From: Rhizobiales bacterium CCH10-E5
Lineage (GTDB): Bacteria > Pseudomonadota > Alphaproteobacteria > Rhizobiales > Beijerinckiaceae
NCBI GenBank assembly: GCA_001556125.1
Contig: LSIG01000102.1
Span: 1-47,472 of the forward strand
DNA length: 47,472 nucleotides
Direction: 5' to 3'
Shown: one piece after another, positions 8,295-16,668 of the stretch
Layout of the letters: each line of letters begins with the position of its first letter
Numbering within the stretch: position 1 is the stretch's first letter
Notes under the pieces: generated by a model
The model's database searches: none
The model's input: the letters and a program-made list of their open reading frames with translations, nothing else
What the model was told of the DNA's origin: nothing
Translations under genes and position numbers: made by a program

Positions 8295-9737
8295 TCACGG
8301 CCGCGTCCCGGCTGTCCGGCGCTCCTGAGTCAGGATCGCAGCCAGGATCGCCACACCACGGCGCAGCGCGTCGCCCTCGAGCGCGGCATAGCCCAAGACG
8401 AAGCCGGCCGTCTCCGGCCTCGGCACCGACGCGTCGTAGAGCGGCGAGACGGGGTAGAGGCCGACCCCGGCTGCACGCGCGGCCTGCGCGATCGCGCCCT
8501 CCCGTGCGGCCGGGACGCCTTCGAGCCAGACCACGAGATGGAGCCCGGTCTCGGCCCCCTCGACCGTAACCACCTGCCCGCAGCTCTCGGCCAGGGCCGC
8601 GAGCACGATGCTCCGGCGCTCGGCATTCCTTCGGCGGATGCTGCGGACATGGCGCTCATAGGCACCGCTGGCCAGCACCTCGGCCAGGGCCTCCTGCTCC
8701 AGCAGGGGCGCATGGCGATCGGTCAGGCGCTTCGCCTCGACGAAGGCCTGGCGCAACGCGGCCGGCAGGACCAGATAGCCCAGCCGCACGGTCGGCGAGA
8801 GCGTCTTGGAGACCGTGCCGGCATAGATCACCGCTTGCGGATTGAGCGTCTGCACGGGCGGGATCGGCGCGACGTCGTGACGATACTCACCGTCGTAATC
8901 GTCCTCCACGACATAGCCGTCGACGGAAGCCGCCCAGGCCAGCAGCGCGCGCCGGCGCGGCGCGGACAGGACGCCGCCGAGCGGATACTGATGCGAAGGC
9001 GTGACATAGACGAGCCGTGCGGGCGGCAGCGCGTCCGTCACCAGCCCGTCGGAACCGACCGGCACCGGGACCGCCTCCCCGCCCGCCGCGAGGAAGGCAT
9101 GGCGCGCGAGGGCATAGCCCGGGTTCTCCATCAGGAAGCGGTCGCCGGGATCGAGCAGCAGCCGCGCGCAGAGATCCAGCCCCTGCTGCGAGCCGTTGAC
9201 GACGAGGATGTCGTCCGCCGAGCAGGCGATGCCGCGCGCCCGCCAGAGATAGCCCTGCAAGGCCGCGCGCAGGGCCGGGTCGCCCTGCGGATCGCCATAG
9301 CGCAGCCTGGCCGGACGGCGGAGCGCAACCTTGGCCAGGGCGCGACGCCAGGCCAGCACGGGAAAATCAGCGCCCGCCAGATCGCCATAGCGGAAATCGG
9401 CCACCGGAAAGCTCTCCCGGGGCGCCGTTGCCGGCAGGGCGAGCAGGCGTTGCGCGAAGCCCGATAGCGACCGCGCCGGCAGCGGCGGTTCCGGCGCGGG
9501 CCCCGGCGGCGCGGCGAGGCCCCTCGCGACCACCGGACGCGCGCCCTGACGGCTGATCAGATAGCCTTCCGCGATCAGCTGGCCATAGGCGGCCGTCACG
9601 GTCGTGCGGGAGGCGCCCCATTCCGCCGCGAAGGCGCGGCTCGACGGCAGGCGATCGCCCGGACGATAGGCGCCGCCATGGATGCGTTCCTTGATCGCAG
9701 CGACGATCCGGCGCCCGACACTTTCCAACTGGCCCAT
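8295..9737 (-). CDS. MocR/PdxR-family regulator (GntR HTH fused to class I aminotransferase)
   Basis: A chimeric transcription factor. The N-terminal GntR winged helix (about residues 1-70: RPGDRLPSSRAFAAEWGASR) is joined to a fold-type I aminotransferase-like domain that binds PLP. That domain shows DEDDYDGEYR-type residues (VEDDYDGEYRH) and the PLP lysine in YAGTVSKTLSPTVRLG near residue 305. The ATG at 9737 gives 480 residues starting MGQLESVGRRIVAAIKERI, right at the helix-turn-helix as in the family. The frame is open upstream to 9899 but would overlap the divergent gene at 9814. It is divergent from the PaiB-like and LysE genes, which it probably controls. Confidence 0.9.
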   Translation of the reverse strand: MGQLESVGRRIVAAIKERIHGGAYRPGDRLPSSRAFAAEWGASRTTVTAAYGQLIAEGYLISRQGARPVVARGLAAPPGPAPEPPLPARSLSGFAQRLLALPATAPRESFPVADFRYGDLAGADFPVLAWRRALAKVALRRPARLRYGDPQGDPALRAALQGYLWRARGIACSADDILVVNGSQQGLDLCARLLLDPGDRFLMENPGYALARHAFLAAGGEAVPVPVGSDGLVTDALPPARLVYVTPSHQYPLGGVLSAPRRRALLAWAASVDGYVVEDDYDGEYRHDVAPIPPVQTLNPQAVIYAGTVSKTLSPTVRLGYLVLPAALRQAFVEAKRLTDRHAPLLEQEALAEVLASGAYERHVRSIRRRNAERRSIVLAALAESCGQVVTVEGAETGLHLVVWLEGVPAAREGAIAQAARAAGVGLYPVSPLYDASVPRPETAGFVLGYAALEGDALRRGVAILAAILTQERRTAGTRP

Positions 9738-9781
9738 CCGGATTTTACGAAACTGGCCGTTTCCTCCAAGCCAGACTGGCC
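9728..9781. promoter_or_regulatory. Three ACTGGCC direct repeats, candidate MocR operator
   Basis: ACTGGCC occurs at 9728-9734, 9752-9758 and 9775-9781, at 24- and 23-base spacing, i.e. about two helical turns apart on one DNA face. The first copy overlaps the MocR start codon. The array occupies the only intergenic space between the divergent MocR and PaiB-like genes. MocR-type proteins such as GabR and PdxR are known to bind direct repeats, so self and target control from here is a reasonable inference. Confidence 0.5.
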
Positions 9782-9813
9782 CCATTGGCGGTGACGACGC
9801 AAGGAGTTCCGTG

Positions 9814-10440
9814 ATGTACACACCGCCTGCCTTCCGCGACGACGACCGGCACAGCATCGTCGCGACGATCCGCGGCGCGCGGCTCGCCCATGTCGTCACG
9901 GCGACCGAGGCCGGCGTGCTGGCGACGCCACTGCCGCTGTTCCTGGACGAAAGCGAAGGCGAGAACGGCGTGCTCTACGGCCATCTCGCCAAGGCCAATC
10001 CGCAATGGCGGGAGCCTGCTCTGGGCGAGGGGCTCGCGATCTTCATGGGCCCCGACGCCTACATCACGCCGTCCTGGTACGAGACCAAGCGGGAGACCGG
10101 CAAGGTCGTGCCGACCTGGAACTACGTCGCGGTCCACGCTTACGGCCCGGTCGAGTTCTTCGACGACGCGGCGCGGCTGCTCGACCTCGTCACGCGGCTG
10201 ACCGATCTGCACGAGAGCGAGCGTCCCGCCCCCTGGGCGGTGTCGGACGCGCCGCCCGATTTCATCCAGGCGCAGTTGCGCGGCATCGTCGGCCTGCGGA
10301 TGCCGATCACGCGGCTGGAGGGCAAGCGCAAGATGAGCCAGAACCGGCCCGCGAGCGACCGCGCCGGCGTCGCGGCGGGTCTCGCGGATAGCCCCCGCCC
10401 CACCGAGCGCGCCGCCGCTGCGCTGGTGCCCGTCGACTGA
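9814..10440 (+). CDS. PaiB-like FMN-binding protein
   Basis: A 208-residue member of the PaiB family (FMN-binding split-barrel, annotated as negative transcriptional regulator after Bacillus PaiB). The start MYTPPAFRDDD is the family's typical opening, and AKANPQWR and ITPSWYETKRETGKVVPTWNY are conserved blocks of the flavin-reductase-like barrel. A strong AAGGAG site lies seven bases before the ATG. The last 40 residues are a variable tail. It is divergent from the MocR regulator and 40 bases upstream of a LysE exporter. This trio is often seen together, suggesting a stress or amine/amino-acid export function, but the actual activity is unknown. Confidence 0.9.
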   Translation: MYTPPAFRDDDRHSIVATIRGARLAHVVTATEAGVLATPLPLFLDESEGENGVLYGHLAKANPQWREPALGEGLAIFMGPDAYITPSWYETKRETGKVVPTWNYVAVHAYGPVEFFDDAARLLDLVTRLTDLHESERPAPWAVSDAPPDFIQAQLRGIVGLRMPITRLEGKRKMSQNRPASDRAGVAAGLADSPRPTERAAAALVPVD

Positions 10441-10480
10441 TCGCGAAAGCGCCCCTCCCCTCAACATTGGTGCCCCCGTC

Positions 10481-11128
10481 ATGCCTGAGCCCAGCTCACT
10501 GGCGCTGTTTGTCGTCGCAGCGCTCCTTCTTGCGATCACGCCGGGTCCCGGCATTTTCTATGTCGCCGCGCGAACGCTGGCGGCCGGGCGCCGGGAAGGC
10601 CTCGCGTCCAGCTTCGGAACCGGACTGGGCGGCATGGTTCATGTCGTCGCCGGCAGCCTGGGTGTGTCCGCGATCGTGCTGGCGAGCGCCGAACTGTTCA
10701 CGGCGCTCAAGCTCGCCGGCGCGGGCTATCTCGTCTGGCTCGGCTGGCGCACCATCCAGGCGGCGCGACAGGACGCGGCGAACGTGCTGAGCGGCGGCAC
10801 CATCGAGCCACCGCTGGGTGGAAGGAGGGCTTTTCGCGAAGGCGTCTTCGTCGAAGCGCTCAATCCGAAGACCGCCGCCTTCTTCCTGGCCTTCATTCCG
10901 CAGTTCATCGACGGGACCGGCAGCGTCGCTCTGCAGTTTCTGATCCTGGGTTTCGTGTCCGTCCTGTTCAACACGCTCGCCGACGTCGTCGTCGCCTATG
11001 CGGCGAGTGGAATCCGACAGGGCGCAGCAGCACGCCCAGCCCTCGTTCGCCGTCTGCGCGAGGGCTCCGGTGGCGCCATGATCGCCTTGGGGATCGGCCT
11101 CGCTCTGGCGAAGCGGCCGGCCGCCTGA
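10481..11128 (+). CDS. LysE/RhtB family amino-acid exporter
   Basis: A 215-residue inner-membrane protein with five to six predicted hydrophobic helices and the LysE-family signature AITPGPGIFYVAART near residue 20. The central EALNPKTAAFFLAFIPQF block is also conserved. Family members export lysine, homoserine, threonine, leucine or related compounds; the substrate cannot be read here. It follows the PaiB-like gene by 40 bases, so both likely respond to the divergent MocR regulator. It converges with the tandem-sensor CheW gene with only 17 bases between the stops and no visible terminator. Confidence 0.92.
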   Translation: MPEPSSLALFVVAALLLAITPGPGIFYVAARTLAAGRREGLASSFGTGLGGMVHVVAGSLGVSAIVLASAELFTALKLAGAGYLVWLGWRTIQAARQDAANVLSGGTIEPPLGGRRAFREGVFVEALNPKTAAFFLAFIPQFIDGTGSVALQFLILGFVSVLFNTLADVVVAYAASGIRQGAAARPALVRRLREGSGGAMIALGIGLALAKRPAA

Positions 11129-11145
11129 AAGCGCGGCTCCCGCCG

Positions 11146-13725
11146 CTACTCGGCCGCCTGAACGAGCGCCGACCCGCTTTCGCCCTGGAGCTTCGCGCCG
11201 AGGCGGTCGACGTCCAGCAGCATCAGCATGCCTGCCGGCTCGCCGCGGGCATTGCGGGTCGCGACGACGCCGAGCGCCGGGACATCGGTCTTCGAGGTCA
11301 GTTCGCGAAGCGGCTGCAGCTCGGAGGCCGCGATCTCGGGGATGAGGCCGAGCGTATCGACGATGAGCCCGAGCGTGCGGCCGGCGGCGCGCACGATGAC
11401 GATCTGCTGCTCGTCCGAGGAGGTGTCGGGAATGCCGAGCAGCCGGGCGAGGCGCAGCACCGGCACGGGCTGGCCCTCGTGAAGCTTGTAGCCGGCGAGC
11501 AGGCCGTCTCCCGCCTTCCGGGCCGAAGGCTTGAGGCCTGCGATGTCGACCGCCTCGATGACGTCGCGCGCCCGGACGCCGAGCCAGTGCCGCCCGATAT
11601 GGAAGGTCGCGACCTCGAAGGCCTCGACCCCGTCGGCGGGCTTCTGCGCGGCCAGGGTCACCGAGGTGGCGCCGGCCGCCGGGCGGGCCGCACTGTCCGA
11701 CGCGACCTCGCCGAGCGGCACGGCACAGACCGCCACGACATCGGCGCGGTGGCCGTCGCTGGTCTTGTATTCGCGATAGCCCTTCGAGAGCGCGGCGCCG
11801 ACCGCCATGTGCTTGCCCTCGAAGCTGCGGATGCAGGCGAGGTCGCCGTCCCGCTCCAACGCAGCGGCATCGACCGACAGGGGGCTGGCATCGCCGACCG
11901 CGAAGCGCGGATCGCTCGAGGAGAGGATACGCCCGTCGCTGCCGACGAGGATGGTGAAGGCGCCGGGCAGCGCCGCGCCGTACTCGTCGGTCGGCAGGGA
12001 GTCGGCGAGGATCGCCGCGAATTGCGGGGTGGAATCGAAGACGATGGCGATGCCGCCGAGCGCCCGGCCCCCGACCGGGCTCTGGACCGCGGCGGTGTAG
12101 ATCAGCGTCGGTGCGCCGTCATAAAGCGGCGTCGGCTCGAAACCCGAGACGGCATAGTGCTGGCCTGTGCGCAGCGCGAGCGTGCGGCTCACCCACTCCG
12201 CATCGAGCGCTTGGCCGACGAGATGCGCCTGCGAGGGCTGCGACACGGCGACGACGACACCCTGCGCGTCGAACAGGATGAGGTTGCTGTAGACGGTGTA
12301 GAGCGCGTTGATGGTGGCGAGGATCTCGCCGCAGAGCCGGCGCCCTTCCGGCGAGGGCGCGGCCAGCACACGGGCGAAGCTGGCGTTCAGCGCCCACCAG
12401 CGGCAGTCATTGGCCCGCTCGTAGAGATTGCGGTCCATCACGTCGATGGCGAAGGCGGCACGCGAACGGCACTTCTCCATGATGGCGGCGACGACGGTGC
12501 GGTGGAGGTCTCCGATCGAGGCGTCGCAGACGGCCTGCGTCTTGCGGCCGGCGCTGGAGATCTCCCAGAGCAGGATTTTCGAGAAGGCGGCGTTGGCGGC
12601 GGTCGAGCCGGCCTGGCGGATCGAGCCGTTCCAGACCGAGCGGTTGAGATCGCCCTGGATCGCCGCCGCCTGGCGCGAGACGTTGCGCAGCTCGGCCGAG
12701 AACAGCCCGGCCTGGCTGGTGACGGCGGCGAGCAGATCCTCGCCGATGCTCTTGCCGAGTTCGCCGTCATCCTGGTCGAACGCCGCCTCCAGCGGGATCA
12801 GCCCGAGGCCCAGCCAGCCCGGCCCCATATAGCCCTGGTAACCCACTGTGCGGCAGGCCATGGCGAGATATTGCCGCCCGCCGAGGCGGATCACCGGGTC
12901 GCGCCCCTGCAGGGCGGCCGGCGACAGCTTCAGCCCCGCCGGCAGCTGGATCGGGCAGGATCCGGCGATGATGTCGCCCTCCGGCGAGACGCAGCCCAGC
13001 ACCGTCCAATCATGCTCCGGCAGCAGGTTGCGGAAGATGCCCTCCATCTCGTCGGCCAGACGGAAGACGAGGACGAGGACGCCGATCGGGCGCTTGGCCG
13101 CATCCTCGACGCGCCAAGCATAGACCAAGGCATTCCGGTCCGCGACGAAATCGACCAGGCCGTAATGCTCGACATAGGCGCCGGTCGAGGTCATCGCCTC
13201 ATCGATCAGGGGGTGGCGCGCCTGCTGCGCCTCATGCGGCTGAAGACGGGCGCGGATCGTGCCCTCGCGATCGACCAGCACGATGTCGGAATAGACGGAA
13301 TACTTGGCGACATAGTCGCGGAAGCGGGCCTCGATCGCAGCCCGCGCCTCGGGCGAGGCCGGCGCCTCGAGCATCTCGCGGATGTCGGTGTCGGCAGCGA
13401 GAAAGCCGATGTCCGCCGTCCGCTCGAACAGATTGCGGACCAGCACGTCGATGGCGTTCTGCGCCTTGATGCGCAGATCGGTCATCACCTTGTCGCGGGT
13501 TTCCTTGGCGAGATGGCCGAGCAGACTTGCCGTCAGCTTCTCGAAGGCGGAGCGCGTGCCCGACATCTCGGTGGCGTTGCCCGAGAGCTGGCCGAGCAAT
13601 GTCAGCGTATCCCAGGACGCCTGCAGCCGGTCGAAGACCTGCCGGTAGTCGTCGATCGCCCGCATATGCCGGATCAGGCCGGCGAGCGCCGGGTCGATCT
13701 CGTATCCCTCTCGCAGCGTAGGCAA
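11146..13725 (-). CDS. Soluble tandem Cache-type sensor protein with C-terminal CheW domain
   Basis: An 859-residue protein with no membrane segment or signal peptide. Two related sensor modules are visible: AIDVLVRNLFERTAD near residue 90 with YSVYSDIVLVDREGT near 145, and AIDVMDRNLYERAND near 430 with YTVYSNLILFDAQGV near 480. This is an internal duplication of a Cache/PDC-like ligand-binding domain. The last 160 residues form a CheW domain (FEVATFHIGRHWLGV, QPVPVLRLARLLG), which docks to CheA and receptors. There is no HAMP or methyl-accepting signalling helix. The start is TTG, with GGAGG ten bases upstream; an ATG lies 20 codons later. It may be a cytoplasmic sensor-coupler for chemotaxis or a Che-like pathway. 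No other che gene is in the window. Confidence 0.82.
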   Translation of the reverse strand: MPTLREGYEIDPALAGLIRHMRAIDDYRQVFDRLQASWDTLTLLGQLSGNATEMSGTRSAFEKLTASLLGHLAKETRDKVMTDLRIKAQNAIDVLVRNLFERTADIGFLAADTDIREMLEAPASPEARAAIEARFRDYVAKYSVYSDIVLVDREGTIRARLQPHEAQQARHPLIDEAMTSTGAYVEHYGLVDFVADRNALVYAWRVEDAAKRPIGVLVLVFRLADEMEGIFRNLLPEHDWTVLGCVSPEGDIIAGSCPIQLPAGLKLSPAALQGRDPVIRLGGRQYLAMACRTVGYQGYMGPGWLGLGLIPLEAAFDQDDGELGKSIGEDLLAAVTSQAGLFSAELRNVSRQAAAIQGDLNRSVWNGSIRQAGSTAANAAFSKILLWEISSAGRKTQAVCDASIGDLHRTVVAAIMEKCRSRAAFAIDVMDRNLYERANDCRWWALNASFARVLAAPSPEGRRLCGEILATINALYTVYSNLILFDAQGVVVAVSQPSQAHLVGQALDAEWVSRTLALRTGQHYAVSGFEPTPLYDGAPTLIYTAAVQSPVGGRALGGIAIVFDSTPQFAAILADSLPTDEYGAALPGAFTILVGSDGRILSSSDPRFAVGDASPLSVDAAALERDGDLACIRSFEGKHMAVGAALSKGYREYKTSDGHRADVVAVCAVPLGEVASDSAARPAAGATSVTLAAQKPADGVEAFEVATFHIGRHWLGVRARDVIEAVDIAGLKPSARKAGDGLLAGYKLHEGQPVPVLRLARLLGIPDTSSDEQQIVIVRAAGRTLGLIVDTLGLIPEIAASELQPLRELTSKTDVPALGVVATRNARGEPAGMLMLLDVDRLGAKLQGESGSALVQAAE

Positions 13726-13938
13726 GTCGCAGGCGCCTCCGGTAGGCCGTCGCCCGCCGGCACGACGCCGGACGGGGGACGCGAGCCATCGCAGCCGGCC
13801 GGCTGCGAAGCGGGCGGCAGAAGATCACCAACCGCGTTGATTCGCATCCCTCTGCGAAGGTCTCGCTGCCTAAATTTAAAGCAGACCCCCGCACGAACGG
13901 CGCGGAAACGCAAACTGACTTTACGTCATGTCGAGCAT

Positions 13939-15030
13939 TCAGCGCGCCCGATACACAAGCGGGAACTGTTCGGGCTTGGCCGCCTTGCCGTCGCAGGCAA
14001 CCTTTTCGCGGTATTCGACCAGAACGAACTCGCCGTCGGCGCCGACACGGTGACGCTCATAGACCCCGCAATCGCCTTCGCTGCGGCCCAGCGCCGTGCC
14101 GGTGACGGTGCGGGTCTTCACGTCCCATTCCGGCGACATCAGCTCAGCGGGCGCGCTCGTGCGCTTCTTGCCGGGAGGCGCCTTGAAGCTCAGGAAGCGC
14201 AGATTCTGTGCCGGCTCCGGCAGGTAGACCAGCGCATAGACGGCATTGGCCTGGATGTTGAAGCGCTGGCAGGGCAATTCCCAGATCGCCGATTCCTCCG
14301 ACATCTGGAAGCCGGTGACGCCGGTCTTCAGCATCTCCGGATCGCAGCCAAAACGGCTCTTTAGCGTCGCCGGCAGCGTGCGCGGGATCTGATTGGGCCT
14401 GACCGTATAGCGGCTGAAGATGCCACCGGGGTTGGAGGGCGGCGGCGCAGCGGCGGTCGCGGGCGGCGGTGACGCTTGAGGCGGCGCGGCGACCGGCGCG
14501 GTCATGCAGCCGGCTCCGCCCTTCACATTCACCCGCGCCTGCTGCTTGCCCGCCATCGACACGGTCAGCGTGCCGCTCTCGATCTCGACAGCCTCGCCCT
14601 CGATATCGCCGAGCTTGAGGTCGAGCACGGCGAAACCGTCATCGGCGCCGAGCTTGTAGAGCTGGTAGGGGTAGAGGCCGTAGCCACCGACCTTGCCGCC
14701 GATCGCCACGCGCGTCATCGGCAGAATTTTTTCGCCGACCTTGATGCGCGCCGGCTGGCGGGCATGGTTCTGGCCGGTCAGCGCTTCGGTAAAGATGAAG
14801 GCGTAGCGGTCGTTGTCGGGATCGCGGTTGGCCTGCCAGAGCGCGACCGTGCAGCCCTTCGAGCGATCGACCTCCGCCTTGTCGAAGAGCTTCAGGTCGA
14901 GCTTGGTCTCGTCGGGCCTGGCCGGCGTCGGGCTCTGGGCCGGCGGGGCTGTCTGGGCGGCGAGCGGCCCCGCTGCCAAAATAGCCAGCGACAGCGCGCA
15001 CAATGCCGTCGCCATTCGGTTCGAAGCCAT
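13939..15030 (-). CDS. Exported protein, DUF1176-like C-terminal half
   Basis: A 363-residue protein with a signal peptide (cleavage near AAGPLAAQT). A Pro/Ala-rich linker (about residues 175-200) separates two domains. The N-terminal half includes KGCTVALWQANRDPDNDRY and resembles no family I can name firmly. The C-terminal half carries FGCDPEMLKTG, WELPCQRFNIQAN and GDCGVYERHRV. This is a Cys-paired pattern like DUF1176 periplasmic proteins, whose function is unknown. The CDS ends at 13939; the 213 bases before the CheW protein start include an AT-rich stretch (TTTAAATTTA near 13868) but no clear gene. Confidence 0.72.
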   Translation of the reverse strand: MASNRMATALCALSLAILAAGPLAAQTAPPAQSPTPARPDETKLDLKLFDKAEVDRSKGCTVALWQANRDPDNDRYAFIFTEALTGQNHARQPARIKVGEKILPMTRVAIGGKVGGYGLYPYQLYKLGADDGFAVLDLKLGDIEGEAVEIESGTLTVSMAGKQQARVNVKGGAGCMTAPVAAPPQASPPPATAAAPPPSNPGGIFSRYTVRPNQIPRTLPATLKSRFGCDPEMLKTGVTGFQMSEESAIWELPCQRFNIQANAVYALVYLPEPAQNLRFLSFKAPPGKKRTSAPAELMSPEWDVKTRTVTGTALGRSEGDCGVYERHRVGADGEFVLVEYREKVACDGKAAKPEQFPLVYRAR

Positions 15031-15133
15031 GCACTTGCCCCCCTGCGGGGACCGCGCCCGTCGCAGGCGCCGGCTCCCCGGAGGCCACCCTAGACAAGGA
15101 CCACGCCGGCGAGAACCCGAAAGTGACGTTCGG

Positions 15134-15865
15134 TCAGAGCCCCTCGATTCGCCTCAGCGCCCCGAAGTGCTTTTCCGACTGGAAGACCAGCACCTGGCGC
15201 CATTCGCGCGCGGTGGCCTCGATCTCGGCCTCGGGAATCAGCTTCAGCGGCCGGCCGGTCGACATGGCGAGCACCTGCTGGCGGCAGGCGCGCTCGAGGA
15301 AATAGAGATCGTCGAAGGCGACAGCGACCGAAGGGCCGCCGATGGTGACGCCGTGATGGGCGAGGAAGGTGATGTCCGCGCCCGCCTCCGCCCTGTTGGC
15401 GGCGACGATGGCCTCGCCCTCGCTCTCGTCGAGCGCGAGACCGCCGAAATGATCGACATAGAGCGTGCGGCCGTGGAAGCGGCAGGCGGTCTGGTGCGCC
15501 ATCTCGAGCCGGCCGCCCTCGACCATGGTCAGCGCCGTGGCATAGGGCATGTGGACATGCAGCACGGCGACATGCCGCGGATTGGCCTTGTGGGCGGCGA
15601 TGTGGATGTTGCGGGCGGTCGCCTCGACCTCGCCCTCCCCTTCCAGAACCTGGCCGCGCTCGTCGATCAGCAGCAGGTCGGAGGGCTTCATCTCCGACCA
15701 GTGCACGCCATAGGGGTTGATCAGGTAGCGCGGGCGCCCGTCGGGACCGTCCGGCAGCGCGACCGAAAAATGGTTGCAGATGCCCTCGTTCAGCTCGAAC
15801 TTCGCGGCAAGGCGAAGCGCCGTGGCGAGGTCGCGGCGCTGGCTGGTGATGCTGGGCTGGGTCAT
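15134..15865 (-). CDS. Class II aldolase/adducin family protein
   Basis: A 243-residue member of the zinc-dependent class II aldolase/adducin-head family, relatives of L-fuculose-phosphate aldolase and ribulose-phosphate epimerase. Metal-binding histidines are visible in LHVHMPYATA and FLAHHGVTIGG. The opening LAAKFELNEGICNHFSV is typical of the subgroup annotated only as 'class II aldolase'. The substrate is unknown, and these proteins often act on sugar phosphates or hydroxy acids. It sits alone between infC and the exported protein gene, all on the minus strand. Confidence 0.9.
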   Translation of the reverse strand: MTQPSITSQRRDLATALRLAAKFELNEGICNHFSVALPDGPDGRPRYLINPYGVHWSEMKPSDLLLIDERGQVLEGEGEVEATARNIHIAAHKANPRHVAVLHVHMPYATALTMVEGGRLEMAHQTACRFHGRTLYVDHFGGLALDESEGEAIVAANRAEAGADITFLAHHGVTIGGPSVAVAFDDLYFLERACRQQVLAMSTGRPLKLIPEAEIEATAREWRQVLVFQSEKHFGALRRIEGL

Positions 15866-15928
15866 GGCGAAGCGCTCGCGGTTCGATCGGGTCGAAGCGA
15901 CCCAAGCATCGCAGGCCTAGACATGACA

Positions 15929-15952
15929 AGGCCCGGCACGGGGGCCGGGCCT
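15929..15952 (-). terminator. Probable terminator after infC
   Basis: A perfect 9-bp stem AGGCCCGGC / GCCGGGCCT with a six-base loop, placed 27 bases past the infC stop on the minus strand. The following minus-strand bases are TTGTCATG, a poor U-tract, so it may be a weak or protein-assisted stop. Confidence 0.5.
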
Positions 15953-15978
15953 GATGCCGATTGCATAGCGCAAGCGCT

Positions 15979-16521
15979 CTAGCGCGGCGCCAGCACCATG
16001 ACCATCTGGCGACCTTCGAGCTGCCAGTCGCTCTCGACCTTCGCAGTCTCTGCCAGATCCGCCTTGACGCGCTCGAGCACCTTCACGCCGAGATCCTGGT
16101 GGGCCATCTCGCGGCCGCGGAAGCGCAGGGTCACCTTGACCTTGTCGCCCTCCTCGAAGAAGCCGAGCATCGCCTTCATCTTGACGTCGTAGTCATGCTT
16201 GTCGATGCCGGGACGGAGCTTGATCTCCTTGATCTCGATGGTGCGCTGCTTCTTGCGCGCCTCGGCGGCCTTCTTCTGCTCCAGGAAGCGGAAGCGGCCA
16301 TAGTCGAGAATCTTGCAGACCGGAGGCACGGAGTTGGGGGCGATCTCGACGAGGTCGAGACCGGCATCCTCGGCAATCTTCAATGCCTCGAAGAACGACA
16401 CCACGCCGCGATTGGCGCCGGTATCGTCGATGAGCTGAACCTCACGGACGCCGCGGATGTCGCGATTGGAGCGCGGGCCGTCTTTGGTCGGGGTCGGAGC
16501 GGCACGGAAAGGACGACGAAT
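15979..16521 (-). CDS. infC: Translation initiation factor IF-3, AUU start
   Basis: IF-3 binds the 30S subunit and proofreads start-codon and initiator-tRNA choice. The N-domain ([15 protein letters not shown]), lysine-rich linker ([12 protein letters not shown]) and C-domain ([26 protein letters not shown]) are all present. I start it at the ATT codon at 16521. AGGAG lies nine bases upstream, the protein then begins [18 protein letters not shown] as in rhizobial IF-3, and the length is 180 residues, the same as E. coli IF-3. The only longer option is a TTG at 16578, which lacks a ribosome site. The AUU start is the known basis of IF-3 autoregulation in E. coli. Confidence 0.95.
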   Translation of the reverse strand: MRRPFRAAPTPTKDGPRSNRDIRGVREVQLIDDTGANRGVVSFFEALKIAEDAGLDLVEIAPNSVPPVCKILDYGRFRFLEQKKAAEARKKQRTIEIKEIKLRPGIDKHDYDVKMKAMLGFFEEGDKVKVTLRFRGREMAHQDLGVKVLERVKADLAETAKVESDWQLEGRQMVMVLAPR

Positions 16522-16565
16522 GGCTGTATTCTCCTGTGAATGGCGCTTCGGGCGCCCATCGCCAG

Positions 16566-16594
16566 ACACATTGCACAAAGACGCGCGTTGTCAA
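16566..16594 (-). promoter_or_regulatory. Candidate infC promoter
   Basis: On the minus strand a perfect -35 TTGACA (16589-16594) is followed after 17 bases by ATGTGT (16566-16571), a weak -10. Initiation near 16559 would give a leader of about 38 bases to the AUU start codon. The site lies in the gap after the GT4 gene. Confidence 0.42.
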
Positions 16595-16668
16595 TGGACG
16601 AGGGCCGGCAGCCTGTGACGAATAGTCTCTAGATCGTCACTCGGCGGGTTTTCGGCAAGGGGCGGGGC

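Noticed and set aside
11479..14364. 961-codon plus-strand frame across the CheW and DUF1176-like genes
   Set aside because: It spans two real minus-strand genes and their gap, with no recognisable domain and a shadow-type composition.
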